64,000 bases of DNA from Synechococcus sp. AG-679-B05 (lineage in GTDB: Bacteria > Cyanobacteriota > Cyanobacteriia > PCC-6307 > Cyanobiaceae). Both the position numbers and the translations under genes were made by a program. The notes under the pieces are model-generated. The model was not told the DNA's origin. It did no database searches and saw only the letters and a program-made list of their open reading frames with translations. Where the stretch lies: contig QCUJ01000002.1 in assembly GCA_003210795.1 (NCBI GenBank), forward strand, positions 1 through 64,000, written 5' to 3'. Positions within the stretch are counted from its first letter, which is position 1. Each line of letters opens with the position of its first letter. This document shows positions 17,657-26,882 of the stretch, piece by piece.

Positions 17657-18866
17657 CTTGACCCACGGCTTGACCCACGCAGACGGTAGTTCTCTCAAAG
17701 ATTCCTGTCCAGCACTAGCGGATAAGAAGTATTTCAATTACGGCGGCCAGGGCCCACTGCCGACACCCTCTCTCGATGCCATCACCAACAGCTGGAGGCG
17801 CATCCAGGAGCTCGGGCCATTCACCACCGACGTCTGGCCGTACATCGGCGCTGAGTTGAACATCACCCGCCGACGGCTGGCTCAGCTGTGTGGGGTGGGA
17901 CCCCATCGCTTGGCGTTAAGCGAGAACGTCACCAGCGGTTGTGTGCTGCCGCTGTGGGGCCTGCCCTTCGAGGCGGGTGATCACCTGTTGATCAGCGACT
18001 GCGAGCACCCTGGAGTGGTAGCGGCCTGCGTGGAGCTGGCCCGGCGTGAGCATCTGGTGATCGACACCCTGCCGGTGAAGCATCTTCGAGGAGATGCCGC
18101 CGCCACTGATGCCGGTGCCCTGGCGCAGCTTGAGCAAGCACTCCATCCCTCAACCCGGCTGGTGGTGCTCTCACATCTGCTCTGGAACACTGGCCAGATC
18201 ATGCCGATTCCAAGGGTCGCTGAGCTGCTGAACGCCCACAGCCGCCAGTCCTTCCTGCTGGTGGATGCAGCCCAGAGCTTCGGCCAGATCCCCGTGGCTG
18301 AAGCCGCCGCCGCTGCCGACATTTATGCCTTCACCGGCCACAAGTGGGCCTGCGGCCCTGAGGGACTCGGAGGTGTGGCCCTGTCCGAGCGGGTGCTGAG
18401 CGAGGGGCAACCAACCTTGATCGGCTGGCGAAGTCTGCGGGATGAAAGCAAAGCGGATCTGAACGCCAGCGCCCCGTTCCACTCCGACAGCCGCCGCTTT
18501 GAAGTGGCCACGAGCTGCGTACCGCTGTTAGCCGGCCTGCGCAGTTCCCTCGATCTGCTGGAACAGGAGGGCTCGGCGGAACAGCGGCTGGCAACAATCC
18601 GCTCAAAAAGCGCGGCTCTCTGGACTGAACTGCAGCGCATCGACGGCACCACAACACTGCTGAATGCTCCCCCTGCCAGCGGGCTGGTGAGCTTCCAGAT
18701 CGCGGGGGAGCGTACCCCGACGGACTGGGTTCAGAGGCTGGGAAAACACGGAATCTGGATCCGCGACCTGGCCGATCCGGCCTGCCTTCGGGCCTGCACA
18801 CACGTATGCACCACCGCCGAAGACATTGATGCCCTGCTCCGGGAGCTTCGTGGCAGCTCCCGCTGA
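17643..18866 (+). CDS. Class V aminotransferase, 5' end replaced by integration
   Basis: PLP enzyme of the cysteine desulfurase / isopenicillin-N-epimerase-like group. Landmarks are YFNYGGQGPLPTPSL near the start, a Asp-Ala-Ala-Gln PLP-ring segment (LLVDAAQSFGQIPV) and the PLP lysine in YAFTGHKWACGPEGLGG. The native start (MRELCPALANKVYFN) is stranded at 15597. The present frame has no ATG; only TTG codons at 17643, 17658 and 17670 are available upstream of the conserved region, so the true start and expression level are uncertain. The catalytic body is intact. Substrate unknown; a sulfur-mobilising role with the nearby NFU protein is possible. Confidence 0.8.
   Translation: MRNTTLTHGLTHADGSSLKDSCPALADKKYFNYGGQGPLPTPSLDAITNSWRRIQELGPFTTDVWPYIGAELNITRRRLAQLCGVGPHRLALSENVTSGCVLPLWGLPFEAGDHLLISDCEHPGVVAACVELARREHLVIDTLPVKHLRGDAAATDAGALAQLEQALHPSTRLVVLSHLLWNTGQIMPIPRVAELLNAHSRQSFLLVDAAQSFGQIPVAEAAAAADIYAFTGHKWACGPEGLGGVALSERVLSEGQPTLIGWRSLRDESKADLNASAPFHSDSRRFEVATSCVPLLAGLRSSLDLLEQEGSAEQRLATIRSKSAALWTELQRIDGTTTLLNAPPASGLVSFQIAGERTPTDWVQRLGKHGIWIRDLADPACLRACTHVCTTAEDIDALLRELRGSSR
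17657..17680. repeat. 24-bp direct repeat, right copy
   Basis: Perfect copy of 15713-15736, 1,944 bp apart. It lies immediately upstream of the chosen integrase start and inside the first codons of the aminotransferase frame (encoding LTHGLTHA). Confidence 0.85.
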
Positions 18867-20375
18867 TCAGGCCGAAACCCTGATCAGCAGCGCCTTTTCC
18901 GCCTCCTCACGATCGTCAAAGTGAATCTTCTCGGTGCCAAGAATCTGATAATCCTCATGACCTTTACCGGCGATCAGCACCAGATCGTTGATGGAAGCCT
19001 CGGCCACGGCCGTTGCGATCGCCGTGGCCCGATCGCCGTTCACGAGAAGGTCACAACCCACAGGAACACCGGACACCACATCATCGAGAATCTGCTGAGG
19101 GTCTTCGGTGCGCGGATTGTCTGAAGTGACCACCAAACGATCCGCCAGGCGGGCCGAGATCGCCGCCATCTGAGGGCGCTTGCCCCGGTCACGGTCACCG
19201 CCACAGCCGAACACGCAGATCAACTTGCCCTCCACGAAGGGACGGGCCGCCATCAGCGCGTTCTCGAGACCGTCCGGGGTGTGGGCGTAGTCCACAAGCA
19301 CCGTCGGCAGTTGCTTGGTCTCGGCACCGCTCAACAGCACGCGCTCCATGCGCCCTGGCACACCGCGGAAGCTGCCTAGGGCCTCCAGCAAACGCGGCAG
19401 AGGCAGGCCTTGTTGCAGCAGAACACCCACCGCCTGCAACAGGTTCATCAGGTTGAAGCGCCCGAGCAGTGGGGAATGGAACAGGCCCGACCCCGCCGGA
19501 GTGATCAGACGGCCTCGCACCCCTTGCCCTGTCATGTCCAGATCACAGATGTGGAGTTCCGCTGACGCATCCACAAGGGAGCTGCGCCAGGCCCTGGGAC
19601 CCAGCCGATCCGCCAACCGCTGCCCCCAGGGGTCATCAACGTTGACCACAGCCTGTGAACCATCGCCTGCAAGCAGGGGCGCATCGAACAGCAGAGCCTT
19701 GGCCTCGTAGTAGGCCTCCATGGAGTGGTGGTAATCGAGATGGTCCTGGGTGAGGTTGGTGAACACCGCCCCAGAAAAACGACAGCCGGCCACCCTCTGC
19801 TGATCGAGAGCATGGGAACTGACTTCCATGGCAGCCAGCTTGCAACCGGCAGCAGCAGCCTCAGCCAGCTGACCCTGCAAACGATCAGCCACAGCGGTGG
19901 TGTGGGTCGCGGTGATGCTGTGCCCAGGCCAGCGATTCACCAGGGTGCCGAACAGAGCAGTCGGACCTCCGACAACACTGGCGAGATGCTCAATCAGGTG
20001 AGTGACAGTGGTTTTGCCGTTGGTGCCAGTCACACCGATCAGCCCCATGCGCCGACAAGGCATATCCCAGTAAGCGGCGGAGAATTCTCCCAGGGTCTGG
20101 GCCACGGGTTCATCCAGGACCAGCACGGGGTCATCCGCATCCGGCGGATAGAGAAGTGCGGCCTGAGGACCGATCACAGCTGCGGCGGCACCGGCCTCCA
20201 ACGCCTGACGCCAAAAGCGGCCGCCATCCACCTGAACTCCGGGCAACCCGAGGAACAACGCATCCGTTACAACAGCCCTGGAATCGCTTGTGATCCCGCT
20301 GAGCTGAACATCGGCAAGCTCTGCTGGAACGGCAAGGCCCACATCGCGCAGCAGGGCATGCAACGAGTGGACCAT
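18867..20375 (-). CDS. murE: UDP-N-acetylmuramoyl-tripeptide synthetase MurE
   Basis: Cytoplasmic Mur ligase of 502 aa that adds the third residue (expected meso-diaminopimelate) to UDP-MurNAc-dipeptide. It shows [10 protein letters not shown] near the start, the ATP P-loop [30 protein letters not shown] and the C-terminal GKGHEDYQ segment. The DAP-recognition DNPRTEDP motif (DNPR) is present, supporting meso-DAP specificity. The ATG at 20373-20375 gives the normal family start; a longer frame to 20456 runs into the next gene. It converges on the aminotransferase gene with abutting ends. Confidence 0.94.
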   Translation of the reverse strand: MVHSLHALLRDVGLAVPAELADVQLSGITSDSRAVVTDALFLGLPGVQVDGGRFWRQALEAGAAAAVIGPQAALLYPPDADDPVLVLDEPVAQTLGEFSAAYWDMPCRRMGLIGVTGTNGKTTVTHLIEHLASVVGGPTALFGTLVNRWPGHSITATHTTAVADRLQGQLAEAAAAGCKLAAMEVSSHALDQQRVAGCRFSGAVFTNLTQDHLDYHHSMEAYYEAKALLFDAPLLAGDGSQAVVNVDDPWGQRLADRLGPRAWRSSLVDASAELHICDLDMTGQGVRGRLITPAGSGLFHSPLLGRFNLMNLLQAVGVLLQQGLPLPRLLEALGSFRGVPGRMERVLLSGAETKQLPTVLVDYAHTPDGLENALMAARPFVEGKLICVFGCGGDRDRGKRPQMAAISARLADRLVVTSDNPRTEDPQQILDDVVSGVPVGCDLLVNGDRATAIATAVAEASINDLVLIAGKGHEDYQILGTEKIHFDDREEAEKALLIRVSA

Positions 20376-20400
20376 GACGATTCCGGAGAAGACGCTCGTT

Positions 20401-20682
20401 CTAAACCGGGTCCGCCGGGTTGGACAGGCCCCGTTGCAACCAGTTGAACAGGCCATCCCCGATCAATCGGGGGGACACCCGGGCCAGCTCCCGGCCGTCC
20501 AGCTGAAGCACCGGCACTTCGAGGTCGTAGCGGGCGCGCAGCTCCGCCGCAACCGTGGGGGAGTCGATATCCACCACCATCAAGACCAGCCCCAACGCCT
20601 GAAGATCCAGATCGCGCAGACGTTGCTCGAGCCCTTCACATAAACAGCAGCCCTGGCGGCTGAACAGAACAAGATCAGCCAT
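20401..20682 (-). CDS. Glutaredoxin-like thioredoxin-fold protein
   Basis: A 93-aa protein of the glutaredoxin-like group (DUF836-type). It has [19 protein letters not shown] with the CxxC pair near residue 13, a thioredoxin-fold VDIDS strand and the cis-Pro segment [13 protein letters not shown]. It is probably a cytoplasmic thiol-disulfide protein, substrate unknown. It lies 25 bp upstream of murE and just downstream of yidD on the same strand. Confidence 0.8.
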   Translation of the reverse strand: MADLVLFSRQGCCLCEGLEQRLRDLDLQALGLVLMVVDIDSPTVAAELRARYDLEVPVLQLDGRELARVSPRLIGDGLFNWLQRGLSNPADPV

Positions 20683-20685
20683 CGT

Positions 20686-20964
20686 TCAGTCGGGCACCGG
20701 GTCGCAGCCACATGGGGTGAAGGGATGACAGCGCAGCAACCGCTTCAACGTGAGCCAACCGCCCTTCCAGGGCCCATGCTTCTGGATCGCTTCCAATCCA
20801 TAGGCGCTGCAGGTGGGTGTGAAGCGACAACGGGGGCCGAGTATCGGTGAGATGAAGCTGCGGTAGAAACCGATCAAGGCCAGCAGCAGCGAAGCAACGC
20901 TTTGGTTGAACCGCTGCTGAAGGGTTGGGGATGGATCGCCAGATAAAGTGTCGGATTCGTGCAC
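20686..20964 (-). CDS. yidD: Membrane protein insertion efficiency factor YidD
   Basis: Small inner-membrane-associated protein (about 92 aa from the GTG at 20964). The family core is unmistakable: [33 protein letters not shown] followed by [18 protein letters not shown]. It assists YidC-dependent membrane protein insertion. The open frame continues further upstream but would overlap the divergent rpsD gene, so the GTG is preferred. Confidence 0.9.
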   Translation of the reverse strand: MHESDTLSGDPSPTLQQRFNQSVASLLLALIGFYRSFISPILGPRCRFTPTCSAYGLEAIQKHGPWKGGWLTLKRLLRCHPFTPCGCDPVPD

Positions 20965-21040
20965 GAATGGAGATGCCGGAACTCCCTGGGTTCCAGCATG
21001 GCTAAATCGAACACGACTTGACCAAACAACCTTCCAACCC

Positions 21041-21649
21041 ATGTCTCGATACCGCGGCCCTCGCCTGAGGATCACGCGGCGCTTGGGAGACCTCCCTGGT
21101 CTCACCCGGAAGGCCGCAAAGCGGTCCTATCCCCCCGGTCAGCACGGCCAAGCCCGTCGCAAGCGCTCTGAATACGCGATCCGTCTCGAAGAGAAGCAGA
21201 AGCTTCGCTTTAACTACGGCGTCTCCGAGCGTCAGCTCGTGCGTTACGTGAAGAAAGCGCGCGCCCAGGAGGGTTCCACAGGAACCAACCTGCTCAAGCT
21301 GCTCGAGAACCGTCTCGACAACGTTTGTTTCCGTCTTGGCTTCGGGCCCACCGTGCCAGGCGCCCGTCAACTGGTGAACCACGGCCACGTCACCGTGAAC
21401 GGTCGTGTGACCGACATCGCCAGTTACCAGTGCAAGCCCGGCGATGTCGTCGCCATCCGCGAGCGCAAGTGCAGCAAGAAGCTTGCCGAGGGCAACCTCG
21501 AGTTCCCCGGTCTGGCCAACGTGCCGACCCACCTGGAACTGGACAAGGCCAAACTCAGCGCCAAGGTCACCGGTCGCTGTGAACGCGAATGGGTTGCCCT
21601 GGAGATCAAAGAACTGCTGGTGGTTGAGTACTACTCCCGCAAGGTCTGA
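21041..21649 (+). CDS. rpsD: 30S ribosomal protein S4
   Basis: Primary 16S-binding ribosomal protein of 202 aa starting [20 protein letters not shown], with the S4 RNA-binding domain [34 protein letters not shown]. It is a stand-alone gene with its own promoter region shared with the divergent yidD and a strong terminator directly after it. The long upstream extension of the frame is rejected because the S4 start is highly conserved. Confidence 0.97.
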   Translation: MSRYRGPRLRITRRLGDLPGLTRKAAKRSYPPGQHGQARRKRSEYAIRLEEKQKLRFNYGVSERQLVRYVKKARAQEGSTGTNLLKLLENRLDNVCFRLGFGPTVPGARQLVNHGHVTVNGRVTDIASYQCKPGDVVAIRERKCSKKLAEGNLEFPGLANVPTHLELDKAKLSAKVTGRCEREWVALEIKELLVVEYYSRKV

Positions 21650-21678
21650 TTTTCATCAACGCAGTTTCATTGCCATTG

Positions 21679-21708
21679 CGCAGCCCCGCCTAAGGGCTGC
21701 GTTTTTTT
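21679..21708 (+). terminator. Rho-independent terminator of rpsD
   Basis: Stem CGCAGCCC / GGGCTGCG with a 7-base loop (CGCCTAA), followed by seven T. Confidence 0.9.
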
Positions 21709-21753
21709 GTGGCTCGATGGAACGGAAAGAGCTCGCCAAGAGGGGATCAACGA

Positions 21754-22026
21754 CTAACGATCTCCTCTTCGGGAATCACACCCCTCCCCCTCCGTCAGAT
21801 CCGTCAGGCGTTCGTACTCGCTGGATGACAACAATTTCAACCCCGCGGCACGATCCAGACGCTGGCTCAGGCGAACAAACCCCAGAAAGGCATGCAGCCC
21901 GATCCAGAAACCAGCGAACAGCAAGACCATCAAGGCATCGGCGCTGGCCCCCACAACCAGCACAAACCCGACCGTTGCCAGCCCGGCCAGACCGGCACTG
22001 AGCAACAGACGCTGCACCCGTCTCAT
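21754..22026 (-). CDS. Hypothetical membrane protein (90 aa)
   Basis: Two hydrophobic segments (residues ~8-27 and ~30-50) predict a small membrane hairpin, followed by a charged cytoplasmic-looking tail ([16 protein letters not shown]). No family is recognised. Its start overlaps the maf stop (22023-22026), so it is translationally coupled to maf. Confidence 0.65.
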   Translation of the reverse strand: MRRVQRLLLSAGLAGLATVGFVLVVGASADALMVLLFAGFWIGLHAFLGFVRLSQRLDRAAGLKLLSSSEYERLTDLTEGEGCDSRRGDR

Positions 22027-22604
22027 GTCGAAGCGGCCATCAACCTCAACTGTTGACGCAACCAGGGCAGGCTTAATCCGATCACGTTGGAATAACAGCC
22101 TTCAAGACCTGCCACACATAAACCTCCACGCCCCTCAAGAGCAAAGCCACCAGCACACTGCAACGGCTCACCCGTCGCCACGTAATCATCAATTTCGCTG
22201 GGGGTGAGCGCTGCAAACAACACCCCTGTGCTCACACAACTCATCACCGTTTCCCCTCCAACAGGCATGAGGCAATGCCCCGTCAGCAGGTCCCCACGCT
22301 GACCAGCCATCCGGCGCCAGCGTCGCACCGCTTCAGCCGAGTCGGCTGGTTTACCAAAGATCTCGCCCTCAAACACGAGAACGGAATCGCAGCCCAGAAC
22401 GGCGCTGGTTCCAGCATCTGCAACCGAGTCCAGTGCTTGATGCACCGCCGTGGCCTTGGCCTGCGCCAGCCGCTGCACCAACAGCGAAGGGTCTGGGGCG
22501 GAAATGGCCCGTTCATCCACGCCACTCACCCGAACGCGATGGGGGATTCCGGCCTGCTCCAGCAGACGACGGCGGGCCGGTGAGGCCGAAGCAAGCAAAA
22601 GCAC
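22023..22604 (-). CDS. maf: Maf-like nucleoside triphosphate pyrophosphatase
   Basis: House-cleaning nucleotide hydrolase of 193 aa that removes non-canonical or modified dTTP/UTP. The N-terminal signature [19 protein letters not shown], the [16 protein letters not shown] active-site segment and the C-terminal [10 protein letters not shown] motif are present. I chose the GTG at 22604 ([11 protein letters not shown]), since the family begins about there; the longer frame would overlap the divergent gene. Confidence 0.92.
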   Translation of the reverse strand: MLLLASASPARRRLLEQAGIPHRVRVSGVDERAISAPDPSLLVQRLAQAKATAVHQALDSVADAGTSAVLGCDSVLVFEGEIFGKPADSAEAVRRWRRMAGQRGDLLTGHCLMPVGGETVMSCVSTGVLFAALTPSEIDDYVATGEPLQCAGGFALEGRGGLCVAGLEGCYSNVIGLSLPWLRQQLRLMAAST

Positions 22605-22623
22605 CGAAACGCAACCTTTGTTG

Positions 22624-23043
22624 GTGCTCCGTAGGCTGCCACCGACGGGAGTCCGCGCCATCGATCACTCCACCGACGATCTGCTGGCTCCCCGCAGCCG
22701 CAGCCGGGCCGCGCGCTCGATGCGGTGCCTCCCTTTTGGCGAACCGCTTTACCGCACCCTGCAGCAAGAGGGATTGGACGCCGAGACGCTCTGGAAAAAT
22801 CGCGCACGTTTTGGTCGCGGCCGTCGCTGGCCGGCCACCCCCGATGGACTTGAGGATGAACTGCGCTGGCTGATCACCGTTGGCGTGCTGCGACGGGAAG
22901 TGGATGGACAGGGTCTGACCAGCCGCTTTCGCCTGACCCCCCTGGGCCGACAACTCCTTGACGAAGACAGTGGATTGCTCGAGAAAAAGGTCTCGCTCTG
23001 GGATTGGCTGCGCATTGGCCTTCGCCGGCGCTGGCCGTTTTGA
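22624..23043 (+). CDS. Hypothetical protein upstream of cobQ
   Basis: Soluble, Arg-rich protein of up to ~139 aa; an ATG at 22720 would give 107 aa starting [20 protein letters not shown]. It has a probable winged-helix-like middle ([35 protein letters not shown]), which hints at nucleic-acid binding, but I do not recognise a family. Its stop overlaps the TTG start of cobQ as TTGA, so the two are likely coupled. Confidence 0.6.
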   Translation: MLRRLPPTGVRAIDHSTDDLLAPRSRSRAARSMRCLPFGEPLYRTLQQEGLDAETLWKNRARFGRGRRWPATPDGLEDELRWLITVGVLRREVDGQGLTSRFRLTPLGRQLLDEDSGLLEKKVSLWDWLRIGLRRRWPF

Positions 23044-24527
23044 CCGCTCCGAAGACGCTGATGGTGCTGGGCACCTCAAGTGGAGCGGGCAAGTCGCTGA
23101 TGACGGCGGCTCTATGCAGAGTGCTCAAACGCCGCGGTGAGCAACCCCTGCCGTTCAAAGGGCAGAACATGAGCAATAACGCCTGGGTTGATACGGATGG
23201 CCTCGAGATGGCCTACTCCCAGGCAATGCAGGCCTGGGCGGCCGGCCTGGAACCCAGCTGCGCCATGAATCCTGTGCTGCTCAAGCCCCGCGGCGACAGC
23301 AGCAGCGAAGTGATCCACAACGGCCGCAGCGTGGGCACGGCTCAAGCAGAGCATTACTACCGCGACTGGTTCAAACCGGGCTGGCAGGCCATCCGCGGTG
23401 GGCTTGATGCACTGCAGCAGCACTGGCCGCAGGGCCGCCTGGTGCTGGAGGGAGCGGGAAGCCCGGTGGAGGTGAACCTGCAGCACAGGGACCTGACCAA
23501 CCTGCGGCTCGCTCTGTTCCTGAAAGCGAACTGCTTGCTGGTGGCCGATATCGAGCGCGGCGGGGTATTTGCACAGATCGTTGGAACCATGAATCTGCTC
23601 CGGCCGGTGGAACGGCCGCTGATCAAAGGCATCCTGATCAACCGTTTCCGCGGTCGAAGGGAACTATTTGATGAAGGACGCACCTGGCTTGAAGACAACA
23701 CAGGTGTGCCTGTGCTGGGGGTGATGCCCTGGCTGAATGAATTGTTTCCTCCAGAGGATTCACTTGACCTGCTGGAGCGAAAACCCAGCCGCGGGGCCGT
23801 CGATCTGCAGATCGCCGTCCTACGCCTGCCCTCCTTGAGCAACTTCTCCGATCTGGATCCGCTGGAAGCCGAAACAAGCCTGCGGTTGTGCTGGGTGGAG
23901 CCGGGTGAAGACCTTGGCCAGCCCGATGCCGTGATCCTTCCGGGCAGCAAGCAAACCCTCCGGGATCTTCACGCCCTGCGGACCAGTGGCCTGGAACAAC
24001 AGCTCCGGAGCTACGCAGACCATGGAGGCAACGTGCTGGCCATTTGCGGAGGGATGCAGATGCTGGGTGAGCTTCTGGAGGATCCCGACGATCTGGAGGG
24101 TGGGGAAGGGACTGGCCCCTGGCAGGGCGTTGGCTTGCTCCCCATCAACACCCGTTTCGGTGGCAGCAAGACCCTTCAGCAGCGAACCGTTCAGGCCCGG
24201 TGGCCGGAAGACACTGCGCTGAAGGGCTTCGAGCTGCACCATGGTCAAACCTGGGCCGATCCAAGCCTGCAAGAGCTTTGTGCCGAGAGTGGGCTGGGCT
24301 GGTGGACAACATCAGCGGCTGGAGGCGACATCGTCGGCACCTACCTTCACGGCCTGCTCGACAACGGACCCTGGCGTCGCCACTGGTTGAACAGCCTTCG
24401 AAAACGCAAGGGGCTCTCCCCTCTGAGCACCGAGCGTCAACACCATGCCGATCACCGCAATCAACTGCTCGAACGCCTGGCCAATGCCTTCGAAGAGCAT
24501 GTGAACCTTGAGCCGCTGTTGAGCTGA
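23040..24527 (+). CDS. cobQ: Cobyric acid synthase CobQ
   Basis: Glutamine-dependent amidotransferase that amidates side chains b, d, e and g of adenosylcobyrinic acid diamide in (pseudo)cobalamin synthesis. The N-terminal DTBS-like domain has [30 protein letters not shown] and [10 protein letters not shown] follow. The C-terminal type-1 glutaminase has [11 protein letters not shown] with the nucleophile Cys and a His in [10 protein letters not shown] chose the TTG at 23040 for its 4-base overlap with the preceding stop; an ATG at 23061 would also keep the P-loop. It is coupled to the next ferredoxin gene. Confidence 0.92.
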   Translation: MTAPKTLMVLGTSSGAGKSLMTAALCRVLKRRGEQPLPFKGQNMSNNAWVDTDGLEMAYSQAMQAWAAGLEPSCAMNPVLLKPRGDSSSEVIHNGRSVGTAQAEHYYRDWFKPGWQAIRGGLDALQQHWPQGRLVLEGAGSPVEVNLQHRDLTNLRLALFLKANCLLVADIERGGVFAQIVGTMNLLRPVERPLIKGILINRFRGRRELFDEGRTWLEDNTGVPVLGVMPWLNELFPPEDSLDLLERKPSRGAVDLQIAVLRLPSLSNFSDLDPLEAETSLRLCWVEPGEDLGQPDAVILPGSKQTLRDLHALRTSGLEQQLRSYADHGGNVLAICGGMQMLGELLEDPDDLEGGEGTGPWQGVGLLPINTRFGGSKTLQQRTVQARWPEDTALKGFELHHGQTWADPSLQELCAESGLGWWTTSAAGGDIVGTYLHGLLDNGPWRRHWLNSLRKRKGLSPLSTERQHHADHRNQLLERLANAFEEHVNLEPLLS

Positions 24528-24766
24528 TGGCCGCCATCCCAGTGCGTTGGCCCAACGGCCGTGAAACCAAAGTTGAGGTTGGCCAGGACTGGCTGGAAGC
24601 GGCCAATGCCGCAGGCGTCAGCATTCCGACTGGTTGCATGGGCGGCAGCTGCGGGGCCTGCGAGATCGATGTGAACGGCAAAACGGTGCGCGCCTGCATC
24701 AGCACCGTGCCAGCAGCCAAGAGTGGTCAGCTATGCGTGGAATTCGCAACCGATCCCTTCTGGTGA
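24527..24766 (+). CDS. 2Fe-2S ferredoxin-like protein
   Basis: A 79-aa plant-type ferredoxin with the cluster ligands in [16 protein letters not shown] (Cx4Cx2C) and a fourth Cys in VRACIS. The sequence is shorter and less acidic than photosynthetic PetF, so a specialised electron donor is likely. The ATG overlaps the cobQ stop (TGATG). Its last 40 bases overlap the 3' end of cbbX on the opposite strand. Confidence 0.85.
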   Translation: MAAIPVRWPNGRETKVEVGQDWLEAANAAGVSIPTGCMGGSCGACEIDVNGKTVRACISTVPAAKSGQLCVEFATDPFW

Positions 24767-25647
24767 TATCCCTCCACTTCGCCTTCAAACACGCGACTGG
24801 CCCGGATATCTGAGGATTCAATCGTGATCAAATCGTCGCGAGTGGCCGGCTGATCCAGCCGAGCAAACAGTCGATTGGCCTGGCGTAACCGAGCCCGGTC
24901 AAGAGCATTACGAATCGAACGTGCGTTGGCGAAAAATGGAAGCAGCCGCCGTCTTTCGATGTACTCCTCAAATGCGGCTTTGGCATCTGAACTAAAGCGA
25001 TAGTTCTGAGCATCAAGCAACAATGTGGCAATAGCCATCAGCTCATCATTGCTGTAATCAGGAAAATCAAGGTGATGAGCAACCCGGGAGGAAAGCCCAG
25101 GATTAGATCCATAAAACGTATCCATTCTATCCTTATAACCAGCAAAAATAACAACTACATCGCTGCTGTTATTCTCCATTTCCTGCAACAAAATTTCAAT
25201 CGCCTCGGCACCATAATCGCGCTCATTGTCAGGTTTATAAAGGTAATAAGCCTCATCAATGAACAACACACCCCCCTGGGCTCGCTTGAGCATCTCCTTG
25301 GTTTTGGGTGCAGTATGACCGACGTACTGACCAACAAGATCATCGCGAGTGGCGGAAACCACATGGCCTTTTCGGAGATAACCAAGGCGGTGAAGGATCT
25401 GCGACATCCTCTGAGCAACGGTGGTTTTACCCGTACCCGGACGACCGGTAAAAGACATGTGCAGCCCTGGAGCGGTGCTGGGCAACTCCAATTGCTGCCG
25501 GGCTTGATCTACCAGCAACAACGCTGCAATCTCATGTATCCGAGTTTTGACTGGAGCCAAACCGATCAACTCACGATCCAGTTGTTCCAGCACTTCAGCG
25601 GCGCCGGATTCGGAATAGGCCGCCTGAAGATCAACCGAGGAGGTCAT
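24727..25647 (-). CDS. cbbX: Rubisco activase CbbX
   Basis: Red-type AAA+ Rubisco activase of 306 aa (from ATG 25647). It has Walker A ([15 protein letters not shown]), the pore-loop segment [14 protein letters not shown], Walker B ([15 protein letters not shown]) and the sensor/arginine-finger region [13 protein letters not shown]. Its hexamer threads the large-subunit C-terminus to release inhibitory sugar phosphates. In alpha-cyanobacteria it travels with acRAF and the cso operon. Its start overlaps the acRAF stop by 17 bases. It and acRAF are separated from chpX by the iron-uptake island. Confidence 0.9.
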   Translation of the reverse strand: MTSSVDLQAAYSESGAAEVLEQLDRELIGLAPVKTRIHEIAALLLVDQARQQLELPSTAPGLHMSFTGRPGTGKTTVAQRMSQILHRLGYLRKGHVVSATRDDLVGQYVGHTAPKTKEMLKRAQGGVLFIDEAYYLYKPDNERDYGAEAIEILLQEMENNSSDVVVIFAGYKDRMDTFYGSNPGLSSRVAHHLDFPDYSNDELMAIATLLLDAQNYRFSSDAKAAFEEYIERRRLLPFFANARSIRNALDRARLRQANRLFARLDQPATRDDLITIESSDIRASRVFEGEVEGYHQKGSVANSTHS

Positions 25648-25879
25648 CAATCTCAACGGCCAGGGCCCGGTCAGCGTCACTCAGATGGGCATCAGCACCG
25701 TCATCCTCCGGCCGAATTGTGATGTTCACATACGTGCGACCAAAACTGATGTCTGGGAAGCGTTGGATGGCCTCACTGTGATCGCCCAGTCTGTCGAGGA
25801 AATCGCGGGTTGAATCGTAGCTATCAAACTCAAAACGCTTTTCCAGACAAATGGGACGTTTGCGCTCATGCCAACTCAT
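25631..25879 (-). CDS. acRAF-type Rubisco assembly factor (PCD-like)
   Basis: An 82-aa pterin-4a-carbinolamine-dehydratase-fold protein ([21 protein letters not shown], then [19 protein letters not shown]) lacking the catalytic His set of true dehydratases. Homologues beside alpha-carboxysome genes act as Rubisco assembly chaperones (alpha-carboxysome Rubisco assembly factor). Its overlap with cbbX fits a shared role in Rubisco maturation and maintenance. It begins only 57 bp after the stop of the iron-complex binding protein, on the same strand. Confidence 0.82.
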   Translation of the reverse strand: MSWHERKRPICLEKRFEFDSYDSTRDFLDRLGDHSEAIQRFPDISFGRTYVNITIRPEDDGADAHLSDADRALAVEIDDLLG

Positions 25880-25936
25880 CCGAACCAGTGCTTGTCCCTC
25901 AAATCTAATCCAACAAGACTTCCAGCCTCAGTACGC

Positions 25937-26782
25937 CTAAAGACTGGACAATGCAGTACAAGCCTTCTGGATGCTGGACAAACTACCGGGATTGATCAAT
26001 CCGTAATACTCCATCGCCTTGAAATCACTCGCCTTTAATCCGGGGAAGAAGGGAATCAGAGAACGAACCGTTTGTTCGGAATCCCCGGAAGGGTTAACAA
26101 CAAGAACCTTCTCAGGCTTGACCGCCAAAAGTCGCTCATTCGACATCGTGATGTAGCCCGAGAACTCACTGGATCCTGGGAGTCCTTTTGTAGAATTTAC
26201 AAGACCCAAACGATCAAGAAGTGATCCTGACCAGCTTTGCTGACCGGGAGAAAGCTTCGGAGAGACGCCAGCAAGAATCAGAACACTGGTTCCGGAAGTT
26301 TTGGAAGACGTCTGCGTTGGGCACAACTTGCTGAGTTGAGAATCAATCGATCCGGCGTTCACGATTCTATTTTCCAAAGTTCGAGAAGCTTCTTCAAGCC
26401 GATCCCAACGATTGACCTTGACAGCCAACGTATTCACACCCAATTTATTGAGTGCATTTAGTACACGGGAATGAAAACCCTCAGCACCAACCACAAGGTC
26501 TGGATTAAGGGCCAAAATCAGTTCAACACTGGGCTGACTTCGACCATTTGAAACACGCTTTAAGCCGGAATATCTCGGATCCTTATTGGTTAATGATGTC
26601 CCTGGGACTCCTATCAAAACATCGGGGTTGATCGATACAACAAGATCAGCGGAAAGGGATGAAAGTGCAACGACTCGCCTGACTTTTTCAACTCTAATGT
26701 CATTGCCCTGAGCAAAAGCCTGTCCAGAAAAATTTAACGACAGAAGGCAAGAGACAAGAAAAGTCCAACGTCGCATTTCCAC
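25937..26782 (-). CDS. Periplasmic iron-complex (siderophore/heme) binding protein
   Basis: A 281-aa class III solute-binding protein (FhuD/BtuF/HmuT fold). A cleavable signal (residues ~1-24, ending SGQAFAQ) is followed by RVVALSSLSADLVVSINPDVLIGV, a helical backbone (LGVNTLAVKVNRWDRLEEASRTLENRI) and a second lobe with VLVVNPSGDSE. It should deliver a ferric complex from the periplasm to the permease. It is the last transporter gene of the permease-ATPase-binding protein operon and is immediately followed by acRAF-cbbX. Codon usage is visibly more AT-rich than that of its flanks. Substrate not determined. Confidence 0.85.
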   Translation of the reverse strand: MEMRRWTFLVSCLLSLNFSGQAFAQGNDIRVEKVRRVVALSSLSADLVVSINPDVLIGVPGTSLTNKDPRYSGLKRVSNGRSQPSVELILALNPDLVVGAEGFHSRVLNALNKLGVNTLAVKVNRWDRLEEASRTLENRIVNAGSIDSQLSKLCPTQTSSKTSGTSVLILAGVSPKLSPGQQSWSGSLLDRLGLVNSTKGLPGSSEFSGYITMSNERLLAVKPEKVLVVNPSGDSEQTVRSLIPFFPGLKASDFKAMEYYGLINPGSLSSIQKACTALSSL

Positions 26783-26882
26783 TGCATCAATTCAACTAAA
26801 CAATAATACGTTGACACAGAAATAGCAGGAAAAGAACCAATTGCAACCAATATTTGTCACCACTAAGACAGGCTCGTCTGGA

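Larger units (their letters stand above)
15633..17738. mobile_element. Compact integrase element inserted in an aminotransferase gene
   Basis: About 2.1 kb bounded by a shared TATTTCAAT at each end. It carries a tyrosine recombinase (minus strand), a 33-codon frame, a duplicated terminator unit, and two copies of a perfect 24-bp repeat (15713 and 17657) just inside the ends. The right end supplies a substitute 5' coding end for the target gene (DSCPALADKKYFN in place of MRELCPALANKVYFN). No replication, mobilisation or cargo genes are seen, so this is either a minimal element or a remnant. Confidence 0.65.

Noticed and set aside
15597..17738. Prophage or tRNA-targeted genomic island
   Set aside because: Only an integrase and small frames are present, no structural phage genes, and no tRNA was recognised at either end.
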